From assembly GCA_036584565.1 (NCBI GenBank), contig JAZHDF010000076.1, forward strand, positions 1 through 47,876: a stretch of DNA of 47,876 nucleotides, read 5' to 3'. Shown here piece by piece: positions 32,727 to 39,905 of this stretch. Under the pieces are notes generated by a model. It saw nothing but the letters and a program-made list of their open reading frames with translations. It did no database searches and was not told the DNA's origin. Both the position numbers and the translations under genes were made by a program. Origin of the DNA: UBA9337 sp036584565 (GTDB taxonomy: Bacteria > Patescibacteriota > Minisyncoccia > Moranbacterales > UBA9337). How positions within the stretch are numbered: the stretch's first letter is position 1; the number at the start of each line of letters is the position of its first letter.

Positions 32727-33007
32727 AAACCTTTTTCTTTAATTATTTTAATAACAATATCTTTTAAAAATTCCATAACTCCATTATCGTCTATGGCTCT
32801 TATATTTTTAATATCTGCAATCAACTCCTCTTTTAATTCTTGGCGAGCTTTCTCTTTTTCTTTTTCTATGGTTTCAACTAATTTATCGGAAATTTTAATA
32901 GCTCTTTCACTAACAAATACACCCTTGGGAGTTTCAGTCCAACACATTGAGGCTTCTCCGATTGCTTCGTTGACTATTGTTTTATAATTTTCTTTGATGT
33001 TTTTCAT
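32723..33007 (-). CDS. Small phage protein with WTETPKGVF segment
   Basis: A 94-aa protein with the N-terminal segment CWTETPKGVFVSERAIKISDKLVETI, a pattern I recall from small accessory phage proteins, followed by a coiled-coil (EKEKEKARQELKEEL). Not assigned a function. It shares the coiled-coil motif with the overlapping downstream gene. Confidence 0.5.
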   Translation of the reverse strand: MKNIKENYKTIVNEAIGEASMCWTETPKGVFVSERAIKISDKLVETIEKEKEKARQELKEELIADIKNIRAIDDNGVMEFLKDIVIKIIKEKGL

Positions 33008-33023
33008 ATTTTTTCAATTTCTA

Positions 33024-33545
33024 TTATTTTAAATTTATATTATTTTTTACTTCGTTTCCCCAGACATCCCAACCCTCTGTTTTTTCTCTTGCAAACATTT
33101 CCAGTTTTGTACATTTAGGAAATTGTCGGCTTATCAATTTCCTAAAATAAGATGGTTTTTTTGAGTGTTTAGATTTTTTTTCCCGATAAACGGAACTTTC
33201 TCTTAATGGTGGTATTGGCGGAGAAAATTTGCCCCTAACACCAACTAATAAAATCTCATGTTGTCCTCTAAACCAATAGCCCATACCAACCCAAGTTTTA
33301 TCCCATACCGCTTGAGTCTTATACTTAAAGCCCCACGCTTTCATAACCTCTAGCGCCTCCAGTAATTTTGGTGCAGTGGCCCAAAGATATAAAACCGAAT
33401 TATCATCCACCGGAACTTTAATATTGCATATATCTGCATTTGTCATTGTTGGATAGTGATTTTCTATTTTATCCGCGTTATCCTTACAAAAATCATATCT
33501 CCAAGGTGGGTCTGCATATATTATTTGATATTTTTTTAGGTTCAT
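33024..33545 (-). CDS. MT-A70-family adenine methyltransferase
   Basis: A 173-aa predicted N6-adenine DNA (or RNA) methyltransferase. Seen directly: QIIYADPPWRYDF with the DPPW catalytic motif (residues 12-15), IKVPVDDNSVLYLWATAPKLLEALEVMKAWGF, WVGMGYWFRGQHEILLVGVRG (SAM fold strands) and a late SRQFPKCTKLEMFARE. Phage MT-A70 enzymes protect phage DNA from host restriction. It lies in the gap between the two terminase genes, so it was probably part of the inserted DNA. Confidence 0.88.
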   Translation of the reverse strand: MNLKKYQIIYADPPWRYDFCKDNADKIENHYPTMTNADICNIKVPVDDNSVLYLWATAPKLLEALEVMKAWGFKYKTQAVWDKTWVGMGYWFRGQHEILLVGVRGKFSPPIPPLRESSVYREKKSKHSKKPSYFRKLISRQFPKCTKLEMFAREKTEGWDVWGNEVKNNINLK

Positions 33546-33546
33546 T

Positions 33547-33681
33547 TTATTTATTATCTTTATTATTTTTTATCCCTGTTTTTTTCTTCGTATCGATTAA
33601 AGCGTAAATATAAATATTATAAGGTTTTTTTGTTTTGTTATTATATCCTTTGGCATAAAGGATTTTTACTTTTATTTTCAT
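33547..33681 (-). CDS. Tiny basic ORF coupled to the terminase ATPase gene
   Basis: A 44-aa ORF starting at 33681 in an ATGA overlap with the ATPase stop and ending one base before the methyltransferase ATG. It is basic and Tyr-rich (ILYAKGYNNKTKKPYNIYIY). The perfect head-to-tail packing supports translation; function unknown. Confidence 0.45.
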   Translation of the reverse strand: MKIKVKILYAKGYNNKTKKPYNIYIYALIDTKKKTGIKNNKDNK

Positions 33682-34517
33682 AAAAATTGAAATTTAATTG
33701 GTTCTTTAGTCGTTTTTAAAACCTCCCTCAAAACATTTACATCAAAATAACACTCACCGGAAGTTAAAAAGGCATCCTCCTCCGTCATCGGGTATTCTTG
33801 ATTAAACAATCTTTCCCCAAGCTCAAGTTTTTTCTGCTCCAAAAATTCCGGGCTATATTCCCACTCCGGGCTATAAAATAGCGGTTTATAATTGTTTTTG
33901 CCTATCTTTGCATTATCCCAAAAACCCTTAAAGTCATTGTATCCGTTGGCCGTTGTCTCCAATATTTTATGCGATCCGTTTATACAAGCCTCACCAACTC
34001 CGGACATAAGATCATCCATACTGGGACAAAATGAAACCTCCGTAAGATGTAAAAACGATATATCATCACCACGGCCGAAACTCCCGGATTTGGCCGTTCC
34101 TATTCTCAATGTATTTATACACTCAATCTCTCCGGCTTCGTTTTTTTTCTCATAAACCAATTCAGACTTTGAATTATATTTAAAAGGGATTTTTTGATTA
34201 TCATTGTTTCGCTCAAAAGATCGGATAAAGTGCTTCGCTCTTTCAAGTTGTTTCGCCGCCGCCGTGGCATCAAAGGACATAGAAACACACCTCTCATTTT
34301 CTCCAAAAATAAGTTTTAAAACGGCGATTGCCAAGGCCACGGAAGAAAAACCCATTTTCCGCGCTTTCAATACCACCAACAAAAGATTATCCTGCATCTC
34401 GTTTATAAAATGATCTTGCGCCCGGTTTAAAATAAACGGCACCTCCATTTTATCCTTATTGATGATCGTCAATTCGTTTTCGATTGCATCTTTGTAGCCT
34501 TTAGCGTTAAATTCCAT
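33678..34517 (-). CDS. Terminase large subunit, ATPase half (separate gene)
   Basis: A 279-aa protein matching only the N-terminal packaging ATPase. Seen directly: FILNRAQDHFI (adenine-binding region), LKARKMGFSS (Walker A, about 51-59), ISFLHLTEVSF (Walker B with Glu160), ILETTANGYNDF (coupling motif) and the domain-end PMTEEDAFLTSGECYFD. It stops where the nuclease linker should begin (PIKFQFL). The nuclease half is a distinct gene at 31612. It overlaps the small terminase gene by 11 bases. Confidence 0.88.
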   Translation of the reverse strand: MEFNAKGYKDAIENELTIINKDKMEVPFILNRAQDHFINEMQDNLLLVVLKARKMGFSSVALAIAVLKLIFGENERCVSMSFDATAAAKQLERAKHFIRSFERNNDNQKIPFKYNSKSELVYEKKNEAGEIECINTLRIGTAKSGSFGRGDDISFLHLTEVSFCPSMDDLMSGVGEACINGSHKILETTANGYNDFKGFWDNAKIGKNNYKPLFYSPEWEYSPEFLEQKKLELGERLFNQEYPMTEEDAFLTSGECYFDVNVLREVLKTTKEPIKFQFL

Positions 34518-34995
34518 ATTTTTGCTTTTTATCTTGAATTACATTATTAACATTATTATTGACTTGTACCGCTATTTTTGCCGTTTTTCCTTTAACTCCT
34601 AGCAATTCTCCTAGATCATCAAAGTATTTATCCCTCCGATCAAAGTCCGGACTTGTTCGCGCAACCGTTTTGGTCCGTCCGTTTTTATATTTTCCTACTA
34701 CTATATGCTCGATTTTTGTAGCATTTAAGCCATCTTTTAAATTTTCTAAATAAGTATCAATCCCCAATCCATAACTACTCACAATTACATCCAAGCTAAC
34801 TTTTGCTAACATTCTCGCCCCAAGCACTCCGCAAGATTTATGTTTGCAATGCGGATGCAATTCTTTGTAAGCCTCCGTGGCGTTTCGGTTATGTTTTAAC
34901 CAACACAGAAAAAACAAAACAAGCTCCCGATCTCCTCCCAGTGCCTCCTCCAATACTGCTATTTCATTTTGTTTGTTAGTTAATTTTTTTGTCAT
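34507..34995 (-). CDS. Terminase small subunit
   Basis: A 162-aa DNA-recognition subunit. N-terminal HTH region: LTNKQNEIAVLEEALGG, then CWLKHNRNATEAYKELHP (typical NATxAY motif), GARMLAKVSL; followed by a helical oligomerisation part (IDTYLENLKDGLNATKIEH) and a tail. It would bind the pac or cos site and load the ATPase half encoded next. It overlaps the upstream 59-aa gene by 20 bases. Confidence 0.85.
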   Translation of the reverse strand: MTKKLTNKQNEIAVLEEALGGDRELVLFFLCWLKHNRNATEAYKELHPHCKHKSCGVLGARMLAKVSLDVIVSSYGLGIDTYLENLKDGLNATKIEHIVVGKYKNGRTKTVARTSPDFDRRDKYFDDLGELLGVKGKTAKIAVQVNNNVNNVIQDKKQKYGI

Positions 34996-35155
34996 TGTTT
35001 TTAAACCTTATATCAATACTGGGTTTTATTTTTCTTGTGATTTCTTCCCCACACAATTCACAAATCGACAATTCATATAAAATATACTTTTCGCCCTCTT
35101 TTCTTTGTACAAGCGCAATTTTACGCTTATCTTTTGGGTGTTCGCAATAATTCAT
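34976..35155 (-). CDS. Small Cys-containing phage protein (59 aa)
   Basis: ATG at 35155; begins MNYCEHPKDKRKIAL, with ICELCGEEITRK in the second half: Cys4, His6, Cys32 and Cys35 could bind one zinc. It overlaps the start of the small terminase. One of several zinc-ribbon miniproteins in this segment. The 68-bp spacer 35156-35223 holds no gene. Confidence 0.55.
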   Translation of the reverse strand: MNYCEHPKDKRKIALVQRKEGEKYILYELSICELCGEEITRKIKPSIDIRFKNNDKKIN

Positions 35156-35223
35156 ATTTGTTTAATTAGTTTTTTAATCTTAATTTTTTATGATGGGAGT
35201 GATAGGCTCACCCCCTAAAGCCG

Positions 35224-35460
35224 TTACGGATGCGGTGTTACGCTCCGCCTTTGCACAATAAACCGATTTTGTCGGCTATTGTATTTGAGGGAAAAGTCCG
35301 GATCAATCCATAATTTATTTATTTCATGGCAAATCTGATCCGGTGTCATGTTCCGAAATAAAGCGTGCCAATGAGCATGTTTTTTCGGCGGTACCTTTGA
35401 AATATTGGATGGAGAGTTGTCTCCACCTCTTGATCGTGGCCGTCTATGGTGTTTACTCAT
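35224..35460 (-). CDS. HNH-like small protein next to terminase
   Basis: A 78-aa protein with the pattern KHHRRPRSRGGDNSPSN, SKVPPKKHAHWHALF, PDQICHEINKLWIDP, which resembles compact HNH/ββα-metal nucleases (HHR ... N ... H). HNH proteins encoded beside terminases are often needed for DNA cleavage during packaging. It overlaps the next upstream gene by 4 bases. Confidence 0.65.
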   Translation of the reverse strand: MSKHHRRPRSRGGDNSPSNISKVPPKKHAHWHALFRNMTPDQICHEINKLWIDPDFSLKYNSRQNRFIVQRRSVTPHP

Positions 35461-35663
35461 TTTTTGCCACCTCCAAAGTTAGGTTTAAATTTTTGCATGT
35501 GTTTTGCCAAGTGATACGGACAATATCCATGAGTAACCGTATATTCCTTGTGATAAGTTATGCAATCCTCTCCGGTACAATTAATGCATTCCCTCCTCAA
35601 GCCGTTAATGTTGCAAGCATAAGTCATCCCACACTCAATACATTTGCTGACAAATACTTTCAT
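35457..35663 (-). CDS. Zinc-finger miniprotein (68 aa)
   Basis: Cysteine pairs CIECG, CINCTGEDC and the later CPYH support one or two zinc sites. A conserved-looking GYCPYHLAKHM segment precedes a Gly/Lys tail. It overlaps the HNH gene by 4 bases, so it is co-translated. Function unknown; perhaps DNA binding in packaging or regulation. Confidence 0.6.
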   Translation of the reverse strand: MKVFVSKCIECGMTYACNINGLRRECINCTGEDCITYHKEYTVTHGYCPYHLAKHMQKFKPNFGGGKK

Positions 35664-35672
35664 TTTGGCCCC

Positions 35673-35843
35673 CTAGTCGTTTTGGCAATCTATGCAAGTT
35701 GAATATTGGATATCCCATCCCTTATCATCCTCGCAATTTTTGCATTTCTCGCACCTTTTTACTTCAATTTTTCCGGCCTCCTTGATTTCACAACCAAATA
35801 TTTGCCGACACACAAGACAAACAAACATCGTTTTTTTCTTCAT
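35673..35843 (-). CDS. Zinc-ribbon miniprotein (56 aa)
   Basis: ATG at 35843 with AAGGGGA about 5 bases before. The protein has four Cys-x-x-Cys-like pairs: CLVC, CEKCKNC and CIDC, separated by a beta-hairpin-like stretch (FGCEIKEAGKIEVKR). It precedes the 68-aa zinc-finger gene by 9 bases. Likely real because of the site and its cysteine spacing. Confidence 0.6.
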   Translation of the reverse strand: MKKKTMFVCLVCRQIFGCEIKEAGKIEVKRCEKCKNCEDDKGWDIQYSTCIDCQND

Positions 35844-35915
35844 TTTTTCCCCTTTTTTAAATGAGCGATCATAACATCCCGATTATTGAGTCCGATAAGA
35901 CTCAATGACGAAAAA

Positions 35916-36266
35916 TTATTTTTTAGCTTTTTTAAAACTTACTTTGATAACCGGTTCATATTCTCTACCAAAGTCATCCGTGATTGATTCAATTTTTCCC
36001 TTATCCATCAATTGAGATATAGCGATATCACTCAACATTTCCTTATTTCCCGTTATTTCCTTGTTAATATCTTCGATCTCTATTCCGCAATCATTCAAAT
36101 ACTTTTCCTCAATACTTTTAACCTTATTTCTTAATTCCTTAATTTGCTCTTTAATATTTTGATAATCGACATCTCCCTTTATCAATTCTTTAAAGTCTTG
36201 CATTTTATACTTTTTATCTTTTTCTATTCTCAATGTTTCATCGAATAATAATTGCAATTGATTCAT
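35916..36266 (-). CDS. Coiled-coil phage hypothetical protein
   Basis: A 116-aa protein with a central coiled-coil (DYQNIKEQIKELRNKVKSIEEKYLND) and a C-terminal strand pair (REYEPVIKVSFKKAKK). No family recognised. Its 27-base leader is identical to that of the fibre gene at 14780. The spacer 35844-35915 has no gene. Confidence 0.5.
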   Translation of the reverse strand: MNQLQLLFDETLRIEKDKKYKMQDFKELIKGDVDYQNIKEQIKELRNKVKSIEEKYLNDCGIEIEDINKEITGNKEMLSDIAISQLMDKGKIESITDDFGREYEPVIKVSFKKAKK

Positions 36267-36301
36267 ATTTTTTTATATTATTTTAATTATATTTTTTCTT
36301 T

Positions 36302-36347
36302 AATATTCGCCAATCAATTCAAAAAATATTCGCCAATCAATTCAAAA
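36302..36347. repeat. Perfect 23-bp tandem duplication
   Basis: The 23-bp unit at 36302-36324 is repeated exactly at 36325-36347. It lies at the 3' end of the 36314-36514 gene. A single copy would give an ending ...FELIGEY-stop; the second copy changes it to ...FELIGEYFLN-stop. Confidence 0.85.
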
Positions 36348-36514
36348 TTTGATTTTATTTCCTTTAATCTTTTGGCGTTTATTATAAAATTAAAATCAAC
36401 ACCCAATTTTTTTGATATAATAACTTTAGCTTCTTTCTCATTTTGAGCTTCTATGAAATATACTGATGTAATACCTCCCCCACCTCCGAAATTATAGAAA
36501 ATAAATTTTTTCAT
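36314..36514 (-). CDS. Small phage protein with Gly-rich loop
   Basis: A 66-aa protein with a ferredoxin-like beta-alpha-beta pattern: IFYNFGGGGGITSVYFIEA, then NEKEAKVIISKKLG and INAKRLKEIKS. The AGTATATTTC-like strand includes a five-Gly loop. Not recognised. Its last three residues come from the tandem duplication at 36302-36347. Confidence 0.5.
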   Translation of the reverse strand: MKKFIFYNFGGGGGITSVYFIEAQNEKEAKVIISKKLGVDFNFIINAKRLKEIKSNFELIGEYFLN

Positions 36515-36714
36515 AAAATAATGCTAGTTAAAATTAAATAAATTATCATATTGACCAATACTAGCCAAGTTGTTATGGTCTGCCTCCGGTGTAGTCTCTT
36601 GATTTCAAGCGGTGTAATATCTATTTCCGGCGTATTATCCATACATCCGCCACAAATAGATATTTTTTGATTGAGCGGAACATCTCCGCAAACTTTGCAA
36701 TTTCTATATATCAT
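36511..36714 (-). CDS. Zinc-ribbon membrane miniprotein (67 aa)
   Basis: An N-terminal zinc ribbon (CKVCGD ... ICGGCMDN) is joined to a C-terminal membrane helix (TWLVLVNMIIYLILTSIIL). It overlaps its neighbours by 4 and 11 bases. Membrane-tethered zinc ribbons may act as small regulators; function unknown. Confidence 0.55.
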   Translation of the reverse strand: MIYRNCKVCGDVPLNQKISICGGCMDNTPEIDITPLEIKRLHRRQTITTWLVLVNMIIYLILTSIIL

Positions 36715-37057
36715 ATTTTTGAGTTTGATTTTGTTGTTTGACTTCTATTTCCAATGTTCTATCTCCGGCTATCCCTCTGATCAATCTCCAATATTTATCA
36801 TTCGTTTCTTTCAATCTATCAATTTCCCTTTTCAATTCGGATTCGTTTTTGATAATATCCCCTATCCTTTCAATCAATTTAGCTTTTTCGGTAAAATAAA
36901 ATTGCCTTTCTTCTTCTCCATACAAGAGAAAAAATAATTCTCCATAAAAAACTTTCCAATCTCTATTTCTTTTTTCTATTCCCTCATTCTCATTGACCAG
37001 TTTGACAATCTCTTTTTTGAGATCCTCGATTATTTCATTTTTTGTTCTCTTTTTCAT
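36704..37057 (-). CDS. Coiled-coil phage hypothetical protein
   Basis: A 117-aa almost fully helical protein (EIIEDLKKEIVKLVNENEG, ELKREIDRLKETNDKYW). It overlaps both neighbours (11 bases downstream, 23 upstream). No function assigned. Confidence 0.5.
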   Translation of the reverse strand: MKKRTKNEIIEDLKKEIVKLVNENEGIEKRNRDWKVFYGELFFLLYGEEERQFYFTEKAKLIERIGDIIKNESELKREIDRLKETNDKYWRLIRGIAGDRTLEIEVKQQNQTQKYDI

Positions 37058-37406
37058 TTTCGTTTATTATAATTATTATTTTATTTTGCGGTTGCTTTAT
37101 TTTGGCCCGAAGTGTGAGAGAGTTAATCACATCGCCGTTATCATCCCTTATCAAGCCGGAATCAACGATTCCATCCAATATCGGCTTTATGAATAAATTA
37201 TCGAGATCTCTCCTCCTCCAATCCTTAAAATAAGCCGTTATATCAACATTGACCGTTTTATCTATTTTTACCCCCCTGTGCTTACACATCTCCGCATAGA
37301 CTAAACTTTTTAATTCCTCCCTTACTGCGGTTCGGATTGACCAGTGCATATTTCGATTGAACTCATTCCAAGATAGACATTTGTAATTTTCAATGGTTAA
37401 TTTCAT
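37035..37406 (-). CDS. rusA: RusA-family Holliday-junction resolvase
   Basis: A 123-aa predicted endonuclease that cuts four-way junctions during phage recombination or before packaging. The key block is WRRRDLDNLFIKPILDGIVDSGLI followed by RDDNGDVI, carrying the three catalytic Asp and the substrate-binding pattern of RusA. An N-terminal extension to 37475 is possible, but MKLTIENYK at 37406 overlaps the upstream stop as ATGA and gives the usual family length. Confidence 0.88.
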   Translation of the reverse strand: MKLTIENYKCLSWNEFNRNMHWSIRTAVREELKSLVYAEMCKHRGVKIDKTVNVDITAYFKDWRRRDLDNLFIKPILDGIVDSGLIRDDNGDVINSLTLRAKIKQPQNKIIIIINENEKENKK

Positions 37407-37738
37407 AATTTTATTGATTGAATTTTTTCCGTTTCTTTTTCTTGAGATATTTGCCTCTTGTACCAAAGCGTACAAAGCGCGCTATATTTTGCCTTTGATT
37501 CCCTGTATTTTTCGGCATTAATTGCCACTACTGCTCCGGTTGGATATTTAGGACTAAATCTGAAAAGAAGATTATTGTGGAGATATAATTCAAATCCGGT
37601 AATCTCTTGACCATTAAATAATTGAGTTCTTCTTTTCATATAAGGATCTAATTCTTTTTCAAATGCCTTAATATCTTCATCGCTAAAATTAGCCTCTTCT
37701 CTTTGATACACTGCTTGGGTTTGTTTTTTAAATGCCAT
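37403..37738 (-). CDS. Phage hypothetical protein
   Basis: A 111-aa protein with helical ends and a beta centre (EITGFELYLHNNLLFRFSPKY, PTGAVVAINAEKYRE). Coupled to rusA by an ATGA overlap. Not recognised. Confidence 0.5.
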   Translation of the reverse strand: MAFKKQTQAVYQREEANFSDEDIKAFEKELDPYMKRRTQLFNGQEITGFELYLHNNLLFRFSPKYPTGAVVAINAEKYRESKAKYSALCTLWYKRQISQEKETEKIQSIKL

Positions 37739-37759
37739 ATTTTTATTTTTAAATTATTA

Positions 37760-38188
37760 CTATAAATTTTTTAATCTTTTTAAAACATCCTCGCTTGTAT
37801 GGCCATCCCATTCAGGAGCTTTTTTTAAAGTTTCCGCAAATTCGCACTCATTCCATCTTTTAATTGGAATATGATAAGTAATTTGTTCGCCTTTTTCTTT
37901 TCCAATTCCAAGTAAAAATTGAGTGCCTGTTCCAAAACAAATCTCTCCATCAGAATGCCTTTTTGAGCGCCAAATATCAGCTTTTTGTCCTATTTGATAT
38001 TGCGGGTCATTGTAGAGTGTTTTACATAGTGATATGAATAAAGTTATCCGATGATCATACAATTCCCCAAAAGTGTGATATCCATCTGAGACATTATTTG
38101 CATTTTCAACCTCAACCTCATAACTAATCATTTTTCTCATCAGTGTGTGATTTTCCATTTTTGAAGCTGGTATAATTATTTTTTCCAT
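37760..38188 (-). CDS. WDGH-motif phage protein
   Basis: A 142-aa protein with NVSDGYHTFGELYDHRITLFI, KADIWRSKRHSDG, FLLGIGKEKGEQITYHIP and the C-terminal APEWDGHTSEDVLKRL. The same set of motifs is familiar from widespread phage proteins of unknown function. It lies right after the replication initiator gene and may support replication or nucleotide metabolism (inference). Confidence 0.65.
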   Translation of the reverse strand: MEKIIIPASKMENHTLMRKMISYEVEVENANNVSDGYHTFGELYDHRITLFISLCKTLYNDPQYQIGQKADIWRSKRHSDGEICFGTGTQFLLGIGKEKGEQITYHIPIKRWNECEFAETLKKAPEWDGHTSEDVLKRLKNL

Positions 38189-38190
38189 AT

Positions 38191-39000
38191 TTATTTAGGG
38201 TTAGTTACAAATTTATATAAAGTTTCCAAAGTATATTCAGTCAGCCATCCTTTTTTAATACCATCCTCAATTCTTTCAAATCCTGCCTCGAGTTGGTCCC
38301 TATCGAATGGAATTAATTTTTTAGCTGTTCGCAAATTCCTGCTTATAAATTCCTCCCATTGAGCCACTGTTCTTAAATTCATGTTGATGGTCTCAGCCCA
38401 TTCACCGATTATCTTTACATGAGCTTGTCCTTGCTTACACCACTCCATAAACTGTTTTAGGTTCATTTGTTGATGTTCTTTGCAAAATCTTTTATCTTTC
38501 ATTGCTTTATTTTTGCATCCCTCTTTAAAGCAATTTAGGGGGGATGTGGCGTCAGCCACAATATCTATACTCTTACTTATAATATTATTACTAATATGGT
38601 CATCATTTGATGGTACCCCCCTACCATCATTTGATGGTACCGTACCATCATTTGATGGTACCCTATACAACACTAGGGGAATTATTTCACCCCTTTGTTT
38701 TTTATCCTTATCTCGATAATTTCTCCGAATAAAACCGCATTTTTCTAATCTTAAAAGTGAATTTTGGATTGATTTTGACTTATTTTTAATTTTTTCTTTA
38801 TTCTTCTCAAGGGGAAAACAAATCCTTGCTAGGTATGTATTTGAGGCGAAACAACGGCCTTCTTTCAAACTATGTATCCAATAAATCACCCCATAGACCT
38901 TACAATCCAACGGCTGAAGATCGGGACAAAAAACCACCGCGCCGGGAATAATTAAAAAATCGGGGATTATTGTCGTTTGCATTGTTTTTTCTTTTTGCAT
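38191..39000 (-). CDS. Replication initiator, winged-helix, with internal origin
   Basis: A 269-aa protein. Residues about 18-113 form a winged helix typical of phage and plasmid initiators (LDCKVYGVIYWIHSLKEGRCFA, SNTYLARICF, SIQNSLLRLEKCGFIRRN). Residues 114-132 are three VPSNDG repeats, encoded by the palindromic iterons. A zinc-knuckle-like CFKEGCKNKAMKDKRFCKEH (157-176) and a helical C-terminal domain (LRTVAQWEEFISRNLRTAKKL, possible helicase-loader contact) follow. Like lambda O, the origin appears to lie inside the initiator gene. The start could also be MQTTII six codons later. Confidence 0.75.
   Translation of the reverse strand: MQKEKTMQTTIIPDFLIIPGAVVFCPDLQPLDCKVYGVIYWIHSLKEGRCFASNTYLARICFPLEKNKEKIKNKSKSIQNSLLRLEKCGFIRRNYRDKDKKQRGEIIPLVLYRVPSNDGTVPSNDGRGVPSNDDHISNNIISKSIDIVADATSPLNCFKEGCKNKAMKDKRFCKEHQQMNLKQFMEWCKQGQAHVKIIGEWAETINMNLRTVAQWEEFISRNLRTAKKLIPFDRDQLEAGFERIEDGIKKGWLTEYTLETLYKFVTNPK
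38598..38660. repeat. Three iterons of a candidate replication origin
   Basis: TACCATCATTTGATGGTA, an 18-bp palindrome, is perfect at 38622-38639 and 38643-38660; a third copy at 38598-38615 differs only in its first three bases. Start-to-start distances are 24 and 21 bp. A very AT-rich tract (about 38558-38597) adjoins the left side as a possible unwinding element. The iterons lie within the initiator gene. Confidence 0.75.
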
Positions 39001-39007
39001 ATTTTTT

Positions 39008-39811
39008 TTATAGATTTCCTTTATAATATCCCTCGTTATAAGTTACCCACGGCTGAAAACCTCTTTTGTCAAACATATTTTTAGCAATTTGTATGTTTTT
39101 TTTGTAGTCAAACAGTTCTGCCGGACATTCCTTTGAGTCATTCGGCGTTATGTGGTTTATTTGAGCAATACCGCAATCAACACTCCAAGCCATTTGACGA
39201 TCTTCTTTTTTGCAAGAGGTGCTATATCTTTTACCGTTTTTGTAATAATGGCAATTCCAGTTTTGAGCCTCCGGGTTAAGTGCGCTTTCGGTCTTGAATA
39301 TTGCCAAAGCTATTTTTGAATTTTCTCCGAAAACTGAATTTATCTCTTTTTCGATAATCTCGGCGGTGGGAGATGGTGCCGGATCTTCGATCCGTTCCAT
39401 CTCCTTTTCCGCCTCTCCATTTGAAGCGTGTGCCACAGCCATCAAGTTATCCTCGATAACCACAACACCGACATCATTTTTATTATTTTCAATCGTTATT
39501 TTTTTTGTATATTCGATACCGGAATCAATCACCACTTTCCACCATATAAAGCAATCAATAAACACCAACACTATAACCAATATTCTTTTTTTTGTTTTAT
39601 AACTTTCGATGCCTCTTTTTTTACTCATAAAAAGCCAAAATCTTTTTAATTGTTTTTTGAGCCACAGTTTAATCTTCGTTTTGATCAGTTTAAAAATAAA
39701 TTTAACCGACCACATTTCATTTTCCATTTTGTTTTGGATTGCCTCACCCAAACAATTTTTTAATTTAATTTTTATTTTCGTACTTTTTACGAGATCAGTC
39801 GGATAAAACAA
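39008..39811 (-). CDS. Membrane-anchored lytic transglycosylase-like protein
   Basis: A 267-aa protein. The N-terminal 60 residues are basic; a membrane helix follows (RILVIVLVFIDCFIWWKVVI, about 75-95), then an acidic linker and an SLT-like domain (about 155-267): IALAIFKTESALNPEAQN with the catalytic Glu, WSVDCGIAQIN, and a closing FQPWVTYNEGYY. It would cut glycan strands, in entry or lysis. The start is uncertain; MENEMW (39727) or MSKKRG (39628) are alternatives. It is the first gene of the leftward phage array. Confidence 0.7.
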   Translation of the reverse strand: MFYPTDLVKSTKIKIKLKNCLGEAIQNKMENEMWSVKFIFKLIKTKIKLWLKKQLKRFWLFMSKKRGIESYKTKKRILVIVLVFIDCFIWWKVVIDSGIEYTKKITIENNKNDVGVVVIEDNLMAVAHASNGEAEKEMERIEDPAPSPTAEIIEKEINSVFGENSKIALAIFKTESALNPEAQNWNCHYYKNGKRYSTSCKKEDRQMAWSVDCGIAQINHITPNDSKECPAELFDYKKNIQIAKNMFDKRGFQPWVTYNEGYYKGNL

Positions 39812-39848
39812 GAATAAAAAAACCCGACCAATCCCCTAAAAAACAAAA

Positions 39849-39872
39849 AAACAATGTTTTTTAACATTGTTT
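39849..39872 (-). terminator. Leftward terminator at the right prophage edge
   Basis: A 10-bp perfect stem (39849-39858 with 39863-39872), a TTTT loop on the plus strand and, on the minus strand, a T-rich tract after the stem. It would stop host transcription from the NUDIX side entering the phage array. Confidence 0.7.
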
Positions 39873-39905
39873 CGTTATATTTTGTTTTTCAGTCGGACAA
39901 GTCGG

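Noticed and set aside
32284..33677. Self-splicing intron joining the terminase halves
   Set aside because: The gap is filled with tightly packed, overlapping ORFs on the same strand, the downstream half has its own ATG after an in-frame stop, and I see no intron core or homing nuclease. It cannot be fully excluded without a structure search.
35156..35223. Small gene between the HNH protein and the 59-aa protein
   Set aside because: No ORF with a plausible start, only A/T-rich leader sequence.
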